From Aphelocoma coerulescens (lineage: Eukaryota; Chordata; Aves; Passeriformes; Corvidae), in the NCBI RefSeq assembly GCF_041296385.1, contig NC_091017.1, forward strand, positions 77,766,555-77,830,554: a DNA stretch of 64,000 nt. The letters run 5' to 3'. The stretch's first letter is position 1, and each line of letters starts with the position of its first letter. Positions 22,711-33,674 of this stretch are shown here, piece after piece. A program made the position numbers and the translations under genes. The notes beneath the pieces are model-generated. The model saw nothing but the letters and a program-made list of their open reading frames with translations. It did not search any database and was not told where the DNA came from.

Positions 22711-22860
22711 TCCCGATAGCCCCCGCGATCCCAAAAGCAGCAAAACCCCTCCGCGCTCCAATCCCACCCTCCCCACCCCCTCACCCCGAGCGTCCCCGCG
22801 GGATCCAGCCGCTCCCTCATTCCCCCATTCCCCCGTTCCCAAATCCCAGAGTCCCTAAGG

Positions 22861-23004
22861 ATGAATGGCTCCGAGCTCGCCGGCACGAGCGCGTCCAATC
22901 CCAAATCCAAGGAGGATCCCGTGGGGAACGGGCACGAGGAGAAGGAGAAGAACCCCTTTGCCGAGTACATGTGGATGGAGAACGAGGAGGATTTCAACCG
23001 GCAG
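22861..23004 (+). CDS. PAIP2B: PAIP2B coding exon 1 of 3 (residues 1-48)
   Basis: PAIP2B binds cytoplasmic poly(A)-binding protein and represses translation by displacing it from mRNA and from eIF4G-bound complexes. This exon starts at ATG 22861 ([20 protein letters not shown]) and ends ...[18 protein letters not shown] at 23004, before the donor GTGAGA. The block [16 protein letters not shown] is almost invariant in PAIP2A/PAIP2B and begins the acidic PABP-binding region (PAM1). The exon length of 144 gives phase 0. A likely acceptor is CCCAAATCCCAG, about a dozen bases before the ATG. Overall the protein is 125 residues, against 123 in human. Confidence 0.96.
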
Positions 23005-23011
23005 GTGAGAT

Positions 23012-23058
23012 TCCTTCGGGATCCTCGGGATCCTCGGGATCCTCGGGATCCTCGGGAT
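23012..23058 (+). repeat. 9-bp array (GGGATCCTC), about 5 units, beside the exon donor
   Basis: GGGATCCTC repeats just 8 bp after the PAIP2B exon 2 splice donor. Confidence 0.9.
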
Positions 23059-23194
23059 GGGGACGGTGCCCGTTCCGGCCTTGGGGATGGGTGCCAGCTC
23101 CGGGTGTATCCCGAGGGAAAAGTGGGAATGGTTTGTTCTGGTGGGAGAGGGAGGCTCTGGGTAGAGGCATCGCTGGGCGGTGGGTGGGTGTGCC

Positions 23195-25880
23195 TGGGGG
23201 AAAGGGGGGAAAGGGGGAAAAGGGGGAAAAAAAGGGGAAAAAGGGGAAAAAAAGGGTAAAGAAGGGGAAAAAAAGGGAAAAAAAGGGGAAAAAAAGGGTA
23301 AAGAAGGGGAAAAAAAGGGAAAAAAAGGGGAAAAAAAGGGTAAAGAAGGGGAAAAAAGGGGAAAAAAAGAGGGTAAAAAAGGGGAAAAAAGGGTAAAAAA
23401 AGGGGAAAAAAAGAGGGAAAAAAGGGAAAAAAATGGTAAAAAAAGGGAAAAGAAAGGGGAAAAAAGAGTAAAAAAAAGGGTTAAAAAAAGGGTAAAAAAA
23501 GGGAAAAAAAGGGGGAAAAAAAGGGAAAAAAAGGGGAAAAAAGGGTAAAAAAGGGAAAAAAGGGGGGAAAAGGGGAAAAAAAGGGGGAAAAAGGGAAAAA
23601 AAAAGGGTAAAAAAAGGGAAAAAAAGAGAAAAGAAAGGGAAAAAAAGGGTAATAAAAAGGGAAAAAAGGGGTAGAAAAGGGAAAAAAAGGGGAAAAAAAA
23701 GGGGGAAAAAAAGGGGAAAAAAAGGGTAAAAAAGGGAAAAAAAGGGGGAAAAAAGGGTAAAAAAGGGGGAAAAAAAGGGTAAAAAAAGGGAAAAAAGGGG
23801 GAAAAAAGGGAAAAAAAGGGGAAAAAAGGGGGAAAAGGGAAAAAAAGGGGGAAAAAAGGGGAAAAAAGGGGAAAAAAGGGGGGAAAAGGGGAAAAAAAGG
23901 GGAAAAAAGGGAAAAAAAAGGGAAAAAAAGGGGGGAAAAGGGGAAAAAAAAGGGGAAAGAAGGGGGAAAAAAGGGTAAAAAAAAGGGGGAAAAAAAGGGG
24001 AAAAAAGGGGAAAAAGGGGAAAAAAAGGGGAAAAAGGGAAAAAAAAGGGAAAAAGGGAAAAAAAGGGTAAAAAAGGGGGAAAAAAGGGGAAAAAGGGGGA
24101 AAAAAAGGGTAAAAAAAGGGGGAAAAAAGGGGAAAAAAGGGAAAAAAAGGGTAAAAAAAAGGGAAAAAAAGGGGGAAAAAGGGAAAAAAAGGGGAAAAAA
24201 GGTAAAAAAACGGGAAAAAAGGGTAAAAAAAGGCAAAAAAAGCTTAAAAAAGGTTAAAAAAGGCAAAAAAAGGGGAAAAAAGGGTAAAAAGGGGAAAAAA
24301 AGGGGAAAAAAGGGGAAAAAAAAGGGGAAAAAAGGGAAAAAAAGGGGAAAAAAAGGGGAAAAAAGGGGGAAAAAAGGGTAAAAAAAGGGAAAAAAAGGGA
24401 AAAAAAGGGGGGAAAGGGGAAAAAAGGGTAAAAAAAAGGGGAAAAAAAGAGGGAAAAAAGGGAAAAAAATGGTAAAAAAAGGGAAAAGAAAGGGGAAAAA
24501 AGGGGAAAAAAAGAGTAAAAAAAAGGGTTAAAAAAGGGTAAAAAAAGGGAAAAAAAGGGGGCAAAAAAGGGAAAAAAAAGGGAAAAAAGGGAAAAAAAGG
24601 GGGAAAAAGGGGAAAAAAAGGGGGAAAGAAGGGGGAAAAAAGGGTAAAAAAAAGGGGAAAAAGGGAAAAAAAGGGGAAAAAAAAGGGTAAAAAGGAAAAA
24701 AAGAGAAAAGAAAGGGAAAAAAAGGGTAATAAAAAGGGAAAAAAGGGGTAAAAAAGGGAAAAAAAGGGGAAAAAAAGGGTAAAAAAGGGAAAAAAAGGGG
24801 GAAAAAAGGGTAAAAAAAGGGGGAAAAAAAGGGTAAAAAAAGGGAAAAAAGGGGGAAAAAAGGGAAAAAAAGGGGGAAAAGGGAAAAAAAAGGGAAAAAA
24901 GGGTAAAAAAAGGGACAAAAAAGGGAAAAGAAAGGGGAAAAAAAGGGTAAAAAAAGGGAAAAAAGGGAAAAAAAGGGTAAAAAAAGGGAAAAAAGGGAAA
25001 AAAAGGGGAAAAAAAGGGTAAAAAAAGGGAAAAAAAGAGAAAAGAAAGGGAAAAAAAGGGTAATAAAAAGGGAAAAAAGGGGTAAAAAAGGGAAAAAAAG
25101 GGAAAAAAAGGGGAAAAAAAGGGTAAAAAAAGGGGAAAAAAGGGTAAAAAAAGGGAAAAAAAGGGAAAAAAAGGGGGGAAAGGGGAAAAAAAGGGAAAAA
25201 AAGGGGGGAAAGGGGAAAAAAAGGGAAAAAAAGGGAAAAAAGGGGGAAAAAAGGTAAAAAAAGGGAAAAAAAGGGGGGAAAGGGGAAAAAAAGAGTAAAA
25301 AAAAGGGGGAAAAAAAGGGAAAAAAAAGGGGGAAAAAAAAGGGAAAAAAAAGGGAAAAAAGGGGAAAAAAAGGGGGAAAAAGGGGAAAAAAAGGGAAAAA
25401 ATGGGGGGAAAGGGGAAAAAAGGGGGAAAAAAGGGAAAAAAAGGTAAAAAAAAGGGGGAAAAAAGGTTAAAAAAAGGGGAAAAAAGGTTATAAAAAGGTA
25501 AAAAAAGAAAAAAAAGGTAGAAAAAAGGGTAAAAAAAGGAGTAAAAAAGGCAAAAAGGCGAAAAAAGGTAAAAAAAGAAAAAAGGTAAAAGGGTAAAAAA
25601 AGGCAAAAAAAAAGGATAAAAAAAGGAAAAAAAGGCAAAAAAAGGGTAAAAAAAGGTAAAAAAAAGGCAAAAAAAGGTAAAAAAAGGTAATAAAAGTGAA
25701 AAAAAGGGTAAAAAAAGATATAAAAAGGCAAAAAAAGGTTAAAAAATGGGTAAAAAAAAGGTAAAAAAATGCAAAAAAAAAGGTAAGAAAAAGGTAAAAA
25801 AAGGCCAAAAAAAGGTTAAACAAAAGGTTAAAAAAAGGCAAAAAAAGGGTAAAAAAAAGGTACAAAAAAGGTAAAGAAAA
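23195..25880 (+). repeat. 2.7-kb polypurine array of GGGGAAAAA/GGGTAAAAA units
   Basis: Almost uninterrupted G/A runs of the form GGGGAAAAAA, GGGAAAAAAA and GGGTAAAAAA, with a unit of 9-12 bp, drifting to GGTAAAAAA and GGCAAAAAA on the right. It lies in PAIP2B intron 2, purines on the sense strand. Parts of it recur: the order with GGTAATAAAAAGGG appears near 23647, 24726 and 25060. Minus-strand open frames of Phe/Pro/Leu only are artefacts. Confidence 0.97.
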
Positions 25881-28800
25881 GCTAAAAAAAATGGGAAAAG
25901 GGAAAAAAAAGCTGGAAAAAAATTTAAAAAAAAGCTTTAAAAAGCCAGAAAAAAGCTGGGGAAAGGTAAGAAAAAAGCTGGAAAAAAGCTGGGGAAAAGC
26001 TGGAAAAAAGCTGGAAAAAAGTTTAAAAAAAAAGCTTTAAAAAGCCAGAAAAAAGCTGGGAAAAGGGAAAAAAAAAAGCTGGAAAAAAGTTTAAAAAAAG
26101 CTGGGAAAAAGCTGGAAAAAAGCCCCAAAAAAGCTGGAAAAAAACCTTAAAAAAAAAGCCCAAAATAAGCCAGGAAACAGCTGGGGAAAAGCTGGAAAAA
26201 AGGTAAAAAAAAGCCCCAAAAAAGCCCCAAAAAAGCCCCAAAAAAGCTGGACAAAAGCTTAGAAAAGCCCAAAAACCTAAAAAAAGCCCAGAAAAACGTG
26301 GAAAAAAAGCTTAAAAAAAAACTGGAAAAAAGCTTTAAAAAGTCCCAAAAAAGCTGGAAAAAAGCTTAAAAAAATCTGGGAAAAAATCTGGAAAAAATCT
26401 GGAAAAAAAAGCTGGAAAAAAAAGCTTTTAAAAAGCCGGAAAAAAGCTGGAAAACAGCTGGAAAAAAGCTGGAAAAAAGCTGGGAAAAAACTGGGAAAAA
26501 AGCTGGGAAAAAACTGGAAAAAATCTAAAAAACAACCCAAAAAAAGCTGGGAAAAAAGCTTTAAAAAGTCCCAAAAAAGCTGGAAAAAAGCTAAAAAAAA
26601 ATCGGGAAAAAATCTGGAAAAAAATCTGGAAAAAATCTGGAAAAAATCTGGAAAAAAAAGCTTTAAAAAAGCCGGAAAAAAGCTGGAAAACAGCTGGAAA
26701 AAACCTGGAAAACCGCTGGAAAAAAGCTGGGAAAAAACTGGAAAAAAGCTGGAAAAAAGCTGGAAAAAAAGCCGAGAAAAAACTGGAAAAAATCTAAAAA
26801 ACAACCCAAAAAAAGCTGGGAAAAATGCCCCAAAATAACCCCAAAAAAGCCCCAAAAAAGCCCCAAAAAAGCTGGAAAAAGCCCCAAAAAAGCTGGAAAA
26901 AAGCTAAAAATAAAATCGGGAAAAAATCTGGAAAAAAAGCTGGAAAAAATCTGGAAAAAGCTCTGGAAAAACTCTGGAAAAAAAGCTGGAAAAAAAAAAG
27001 CTTTAAAAAAGCTGGAAAAAAGCCGGAAAAAAGCTGGAAAACAGCTGGAAAAAAGCCGAGAAAAAACTGGAAAAAATCTAAAAAACAACCCAAAAAAAGC
27101 TGGGAAAAAAGCTTTAAAAAGTCCCCAAAAAGCTGGAAAAAAGCTAAAAAAAAAAGCGGGAAAAAATCTGGAAAAAAAGCTGGAAAAAATCTGGAAAAAA
27201 TCTGGAAAAAAAAGCTTTAAAAAAGCCGGAAAAAAGCTGGAAAACAGCTGGAAAAAAGCTGGAAAACAGCTGGAAAAAAGCTGGAAAAAAGCTGGGAAAA
27301 AACTGGAAAAAAGCTGGAAAAAAGCTGGAAAAAAAGCCGAGAAAAAACTGGAAAAAATCTAAAAAACAACCCAAAAAAAGCTGGGAAAAAAGCCCCAAAA
27401 TAACCCCAAAAAAGCCCCAAAAAAACCCCAAAAAACCCCCAAAAAAGCTGGAAAAAGCCCCAAAAAAGCTGGAAAAAAGCTAAAAAAAAAATCGGGAAAA
27501 AATCTGGAAAAAAAGCTGGAAAAAAAAAGCTTTAAAAAAGCCGGAAAAAAGCCGGAAAAAAGCTGGAAAAAAAGCTGGAAAAAAAGCTGGGAAAAAACTG
27601 GAAAAAAGCTGGAAAAAGGCTGGGAAAAAAGCCGAGAAAAAACTGGAAAAAATCTAAAAAACAACCCAAAAAAAGCTGGGAAAAAAGCTTTAAAAAGTCC
27701 CAAAAAAGCTGGAAAAAAGCTAAAAAAAAATCGGGAAAAAATCTGGAAAAAAAAGCTTTAAAAAAGCGGGAAAACAGCTGGAAAACAGCTGGAAAAAAGC
27801 TGGAAAAAAGCTGGGAAAAAACTGGAAAAAAGCTGGAAAAAAGCTGGAAAAAAGCTAAAAAAACAATCGGGAAAAATCTGGAAAAAAAGCTGGAAAAAAA
27901 TCTGGAAAAAACTCTGGAAAAACTCTGGAAAAAAAGCTGGAAAAAAAAGCTTTAAAAAAGCCGGAAAAAAGCCAGAAAAAAGCCGGAAAAAAAGCTGGAA
28001 AAAAAGCTGGAAAAAAGCTGGGAAAAAACTGGAAAAAAGCTGGAAAAAAGCTGGAAAAAAAGCCGAGAAAAAACTGGAAAAAATCTAAAAAACAACCCAA
28101 AAAAAGCTGGGAAAAAAGCCCCAAAATAACCCCAAAAAAGCCCCCCAAAAAACCCCAAAAAACCCCAAAAAAGCTGGAAAAAGCCCCAAAAAAGCTGGAA
28201 AAAAGCTGGGAAAAAACCGGAAAAAAGCTGGAAAAAAAGCTGAGAAAAAACTGGAAAAAATCTAAAAAACAACCCAAAAAAAGCTGGGAAAAAAGCTTTA
28301 AAAAGTCCCAAAAAAGCTGGAAAAAAGCTAAAAAAAAATCGGGAAAAAATCTGGAAAAAAAGCTGGAAAAAACTCTGGAAAAAATCTGGGAAAAAAAGCT
28401 TTAAAAAAGCCAGAAAACAGCTGGAAAACAGCTGGAAAAAAGCTGGAAAAAAGCTGGGAAAAAACTGGAAAAAAAGCTGGGAAAAAACTGGAAAAAAGCT
28501 GGAAAAAAAGTCGAGAAAAAACTGGAAAAAATCTAAAAAACAACCCAAAAAAAGCTGGGAAAAAAGCCCCAAAATAACCCCAAAAAAGCCCCAAAAAAAC
28601 CCCAAAAAAACCCCAAAAAAGCTGGAAAAAGCCCCCAAAAAGCTGGAAAAAAGCTAAAAAAAAAATCGGGAAAAAATCTGGGAAAAAAGCTGGAAAAAAT
28701 CTGGAAAAAACTCTGGAAAAACTCTGGAAAAAAAGCTGGAAAAAAAAAAGCTTTAAAAAAGCCGGAAAAAAGCCGGAAAAAAAGCTGGAAAAAAAGCTGG

Positions 28801-30505
28801 AAAAAAAGCTGGGAAAAAACTGGAAAAAAGCTGGAAAAAAGCTGGAAAAAAAGCTGGGAAAAAAGCTGGGAAAAAACTGGAAAAAAGCTGGAAAAAAAGC
28901 CAAGAAAAAACTGGAAAAAAAATCTAAAAAACAACCCAAAAAAAGCTGGAAAAAAAGCCCCAAAATAACCCCAAAAAAGCCCCAAAAAAAACCCAAAAAA
29001 ACCCCAAAAAAGCTGGAAAAAGCCCCCAAAAAGCTGGAAAAAAGCTAAAAAAAAATCGGGAAAAAATCTGGGAAAAAATCTGGAAAAAATCTGGAAAAAA
29101 CTCTGGAAAAACTCTGGAAAAAAAAGCTGGAAAAAAAAAGCTTTAAAAAAGCCGGAAAACAGCTGGAAAACAGCTGGAAAAAAGCTGGAGAAAAAGCTGG
29201 GAAAAAACTGGAAAAAAAGCTGGAAAAAAGCTGGGAAAAAACTGGAAAAAAGCTGGAAAAAAGCTGGAAAAAAAGCCGAGAAAAAACTGGAAAAAATCTA
29301 AAAAACAACCCAAAAAAAGCTGGAAAAAAAGCCCCAAAATAACCCCAAAAAAGCCCCAAAAAAAACCCAAAAAAACCCCAAAAAAGCTGGAAAAAGCCCC
29401 CAAAAAGCTGGAAAAAAGCTAAAAAAAAATCGGGAAAAAATCTGGGAAAAAATCTGGAAAAAATCTGGAAAAAACTCTGGAAAAACTCTGGAAAAAAAAG
29501 CTGGAAAAAAAAAGCTTTAAAAAAGCCGGAAAACAGCTGGAAAACAGCTGGAAAAAAGCTGGAGAAAAAGCTGGGAAAAAACTGGAAAAAAAGCTGGAAA
29601 AAAGCTGGGAAAAAACTGGAAAAAAGCTGGAAAAAAGCTGGAAAAAAAGCCGAGAAAAAACTGGAAAAAATCTAAAAAACAACCCAAAAAAAGCTGGGAA
29701 AAAAGCCCCAAAATAACCCCAAAAAAGCCCCAAAAAAAACCCCAAAAAAGCCCCAAAAAAGCTGGAAAAAAGCTAAAAAAAAAAATCGGGAAAAAATCTG
29801 GAAAAAACTCTGGAAAAACTCTGGAAAAAAAGCTGGAAAAAAAAAGCTTTAAAAAAGCTGGAAAAAAGCCGGAAAACAGCTGGAAAACAGCTGGAAAAAA
29901 GCTGGAGAAAAAGCTGGGAAAAAACTGGAAAAAAGCTGGAAAAAAGCTGGAAAAAAAGCCGAGAAAAAACTGGAAAAAAATCTAAAAAACAACCCAAAAA
30001 AAGCTGGGAAAAAAGCCCCAAAATAACCCCAAAAAAGCCCCAAAAAACCCCCAAAAAACCCCAAAAAAGCTGGAAAAAGCCCCAAAAAAGCTGGAAAAAA
30101 GCTAAAAAAAAAATCGGGAAAAAATCTGGAAAAAATCTGGAAAAAAAGCTGGAAAAAAAAAAAGCTTTAAAAAAGCCGGAAAAAAGCCGGAAAAAAGCTG
30201 GAAAACAGCTGGAAAAAAGCTGGAAAAAAGCTGGGAAAAAACTGGAAAAAAAGCTGGAAAAAAGCTGGAAAAAAGCTGGGAAAAAACTGGAAAAAAAGCT
30301 GGAAAAAAGCTGGGAAAAAACTGGAAAAAAAGCTGGGAAAAAAACTGGAAAAAAGCTGGAAAAAAGCTGGAAAAAAGCTGGAAAAAAAGCCGAGAAAAAA
30401 CTGGAAAAAATCTAAAAAACAACCCAAAAAAAGCTGGGAAAAAAGCCCCAAAAAAGCCCCCAAAAAAACCCAAAAAAGCTGGAAAAAACCCCAAAAAAGC
30501 TGGAA
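25880..30505 (+). repeat. 4.6-kb GCTGGAAAAA array with higher-order structure
   Basis: The base unit is GCTGGAAAAA (10-11 bp), with GCCGG, TCTGG and ACTGG variants. A marker, CTAAAAAACAACCCAAAAAA, occurs 13 times, its AACAACCC beginning at 26531, 26800, 27084, 27365, 27660, 28091, 28268, 28539, 28930, 29304, 29678, 29988 and 30418. This marks higher-order blocks of about 180-430 bp. Between markers the order of variant units is conserved. It lies in PAIP2B intron 2. Confidence 0.95.
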
Positions 30506-31060
30506 AAAAATTCCCTCGGGACGCCTTGGCTCCTCCCAGCGGGGCAGTGACGTCATCGCTCCCATCCCCTGAGTTTTTGGGATCCCTTTCCCCGTTCTCA
30601 GCATCCCAATCCTGGAATTTGGGTTCTCCCAGTTTTTTGGGGAGGGGAAATCCTGGATTTCGGGCAGAGCTCTGGGAATTCCGTGCCCGTTCCGGCAGCA
30701 TTCCCAGGAAATTCCCATCCCATCGTTTTTAAACTTTGGAATTTTTTTTTTCCCGCATTTCCCCCTTTTCCCTGAGTTTTCCAGAGCCACGGAATTTTCC
30801 TTGCTTTTCCAGCTGGGATTTCGGAGCTGGAAAATGGGAACAGGAGCTCTCCGGGGGCTTTTTCCAACCCGTGGAGATTCCCATGGATCCGACAAATCCC
30901 GGGATGGAGCTCAGGGAAACATCCCGGGCTGGGAGAGGCTGGAAAAACCGGGAATGTTCGGCTGGATGTGCCGGGAGAGGCGGCCCCTGGGAGAGCAGAA
31001 TCCCGGGATAATTCCTGCTGGGATGAGCCGACATTCCTGGGCACTTTGGGTTCCATATCC
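30506..31060. other. Non-repetitive spacer in PAIP2B intron 2
   Basis: About 550 bp of ordinary-looking sequence between two arrays, including GTGACGTCATCGCTCC near 30547, a perfect CRE palindrome TGACGTCA (30548-30555). No exon is recognised. Confidence 0.5.
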
Positions 31061-31064
31061 CGAT

Positions 31065-31135
31065 TTCCAGGCAGGAATTCCTTCCCAAAATTCCAGTTTC
31101 CCACTGGGAAGCCATTCCCTGGCTCCTGTCCCAAA
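31065..31135 (-). repeat. CR1 fragment, left half, interrupted by the 14-bp satellite
   Basis: AGGCAGGAATTCCTTCCCAA, then TCCCACTGGGAAGCCATTCC and CTGGCTCCTG match the CR1 copies at 6.8 and 21.6 kb. The next CR1 base in those copies is found only at about 33490. Confidence 0.85.
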
Positions 31136-33492
31136 TCCCTTTATCCCAAATCCCTCATCCCAAATCCCTCATCCCAAATCCCTTATCCCAAATCCCTTAT
31201 CCCAAATCCTTTATCCCAAATCCCTTTATCCCAAATCCCTTATCCCAAATTCCTCATCCCAAATCCCTCATCCCAAATCCCTCATCCCAAATCCCTTATC
31301 CCAAATCCCTCATCCCAAATCCCTCATCCCAAATCCCTCATCCCAAATCCTTTATCCCAAATCCCTCATCCCAAATCCCTTATCCCAAATCCCTTATCCC
31401 AAATCCCTTTATCCCAAATCCCTTATCCCAAATCCCTTATCCCAAATCCCTTATCCCAAATCCTTTATCCCAAATCCCTCATCCCAAATCCCTCATCCCA
31501 AATCTTTTATCCCAAATCCTTTATCCCAAATCCCTCATCCCAAATCCCTCATCCCAAATCCTTTATCCCAAATCCCTTATCCCAAATCCTTTATCCCAAA
31601 TCCTTTATCCCAAATCCCTTATCCCAAATCCCTCATCCCCAATCCCTTTATCCCAAATCCCTCATCCCAAATCCCTCATCCCAAATCCTTTATCCCAAAT
31701 CCTTTATCCCAAATCCCTTATCCCAAATCCCTCATCCCAAATCCCTCATCCCAAATCCCTCATCCCAAATCCCTTATCCCAAATCCTTTATCCCAAATCC
31801 CTCATCCCAAATTCCTCATCCCAAATTCCTCATCCCAAATCCCTCATCCCAAATTCCTCATCCCAAATCCCTTATCCCAAATCCCTTATCCCAAATCCCT
31901 TATCCCAAATCCCTCATCCCAAATCCCTTATCCCAAATCCTTTATCCCAAATCCCTTATCCCAAATCCCTTATCCCAAATCCCTTTATCCCAAATCCCTT
32001 ATCCCAAATCCCTTATCCCAAATCCCTCATCCCAAATCCCTCATCCCAAATCCTTTATCCCAAATCCTTTATCCCAAATCCTTTATCCCAAATCCTTTAT
32101 CCCAAATCCCTTATCCCAAATCCCTCATCCCAAATCCCTTTATCCCAAATCCCTCATCCCAAATCCCTCATCCCAAATCCTTTATCCCAAATCCTTTATC
32201 CCAAATCCCTCATCCCAAATCCCTCATCCCAAATCCCTTATCCCAAATCCTTTATCCCAAATCCTTTATCCCAAATCCCTTATCCCAAATCCCTCATCCC
32301 CAATCCCTTTATCCCAAATCCCTTTATCCCAAATCCCTCATCCCAAATCCTTTATCCCAAATCCTTTATCCCAAATCCCTCATCCCAAATCCCTCATCCC
32401 AAATCCCTTATCCCAAATCCTTTATCCCAAATCCCTCATCCCAAATTCCTCATCCCAAATTCCTCATCCCAAATCCCTCATCCCAAATTCCTCATCCCAA
32501 ATCCCTTATCCCAAATCCCTTATCCCAAATCCCTCATCCCAAATCCCTCATCCCAAATCCCTTATCCCAAATCCTTTATCCCAAATCCCTTTATCCCAAA
32601 TCCCTTATCCCAAATCCCTTTATCCCAAATCCCTTATCCCAAATCCCTTATCCCAAATCCCTCATCCCAAATCCCTCATCCCAAATCCCTTATCCCAAAT
32701 CCTTTATCCCAAATCCCTCATCCCAAATCCCTTATCCCAAATCCCTTATCCCAAATCCCTCATCCCAAATCCCTTTATCCCAAATCCCTTATCCCAAATC
32801 CCTTATCCCAAATTCCTCATCCCAAATCCCTTATCCCAAATCCCTTATCCCAAATCCCTCATCCCAAATCCCTCATCCCAAATCCCTTATCCCAAATCCC
32901 TTATCCCAAATCCCTTATCCCAAATCCCTCATCCCAAATCCTTTATCCCAAATCCCTCATCCCAAATCCTTTATCCCAAATCCCTCATCCCAAATCCTTT
33001 ATCCCAAATCCTTTATCCCAAATCCTTTATCCCAAATCCCTTATCCCAAATCCCTTATCCCAAATCCCTTATCCCAAATCCCTCATCCCAAATCCTTTAT
33101 CCCAAATCCCTTATCCCAAATCCTTTATCCCAAATCCCTCATCCCAAATCCTTTATCCCAAATCCCTTATCCCAAATCCCTTATCCCAAATCCCTTATCC
33201 CAAATCCCTCATCCCAAATCCTTTATCCCAAATCCCTTATCCCAAATCCCTCATCCCAAATCCCTTATCCCAAATTCCTCATCCCAAATCCCTTATCCCA
33301 AATCCCTTTATCCCAAATCCCTTATCCCAAATCCCTCATCCCAAATCCTTTATCCCAAATCCCTTTATCCCAAATCCCTCATCCCAAATCCCTCATCCCA
33401 AATCCCTTTATCCCAAATCCCTCATCCCAAATCCCTCATCCCAAATCCCTCATCCCAAATCCCTTATCCCAAATCCCTTATCCCAAATCCCT
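31130..33492 (+). repeat. 14-bp satellite CCCAAATCCCTTAT, about 168 units
   Basis: A 2.36-kb array with a 14-bp unit (15 in the CCCTTTAT variant). TTAT, TCAT and TTTAT endings and a rarer ATTCCTCAT variant are mixed in non-random order; for example the segment near 31600-31880 is repeated around 32280-32560. It is an expanded version of the 3-4-unit arrays inside the CR1 copies at 18.8, 19.8 and 21.7 kb. It produces giant plus-strand open frames of a repeated [18 protein letters not shown] peptide, which are not genes. Confidence 0.97.
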
Positions 33493-33665
33493 CTGCAGCT
33501 CTCCTGGAGCTCCTTTAGGCTCTGGAATGGGCTCCAAGAAATCCCTGGAATTCCTTCTCCAGGGGAGCATTCCCAGCTCTCCCAGTCTGATCCAGAGGGG
33601 CTCCAGCAGCTCCGTGCTTTCCTCTGGAATTGCTCCTCTGGAATGCTGCTGGCATTTGGGAGCTG
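33484..33665 (-). repeat. CR1 fragment, right half
   Basis: It resumes with CCCTCTGCAGCTCTCCTGGA, then GCATTCCCAGCTCTCCCAGT and GATCCAGAGGGGCTCCAGCA, exactly as in uninterrupted CR1 copies after the spacer position. Confidence 0.85.
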
Positions 33666-33674
33666 GAGGCAGAA

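Larger units (their letters stand above)
17800..22845 (+). other. PAIP2B intron 1
   Basis: Runs from the candidate donor at 17800 to the acceptor before exon 2. It holds an 11-bp array, five or so CR1 pieces and a GGAT array, listed separately. About 20730-21480 has no recognised feature except a T-run near 20829. Confidence 0.5.

Noticed and set aside
21740..22858. Frames encoding repeated HPSIHPS or GWMDGWMD peptides
   Set aside because: Products of the GGAT array; the same occurs at 54.5 kb.
23481..30701. Long minus-strand frames made of Phe, Pro, Leu and Ser, resembling membrane proteins
   Set aside because: They are complements of polypurine arrays; composition follows the repeat unit, with no domain or plausible start.
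31130..33492. CRISPR-like or telomeric repeat
   Set aside because: Units are directly abutting with no spacers, and the 14-mer is not TTAGGG; the context is eukaryotic.
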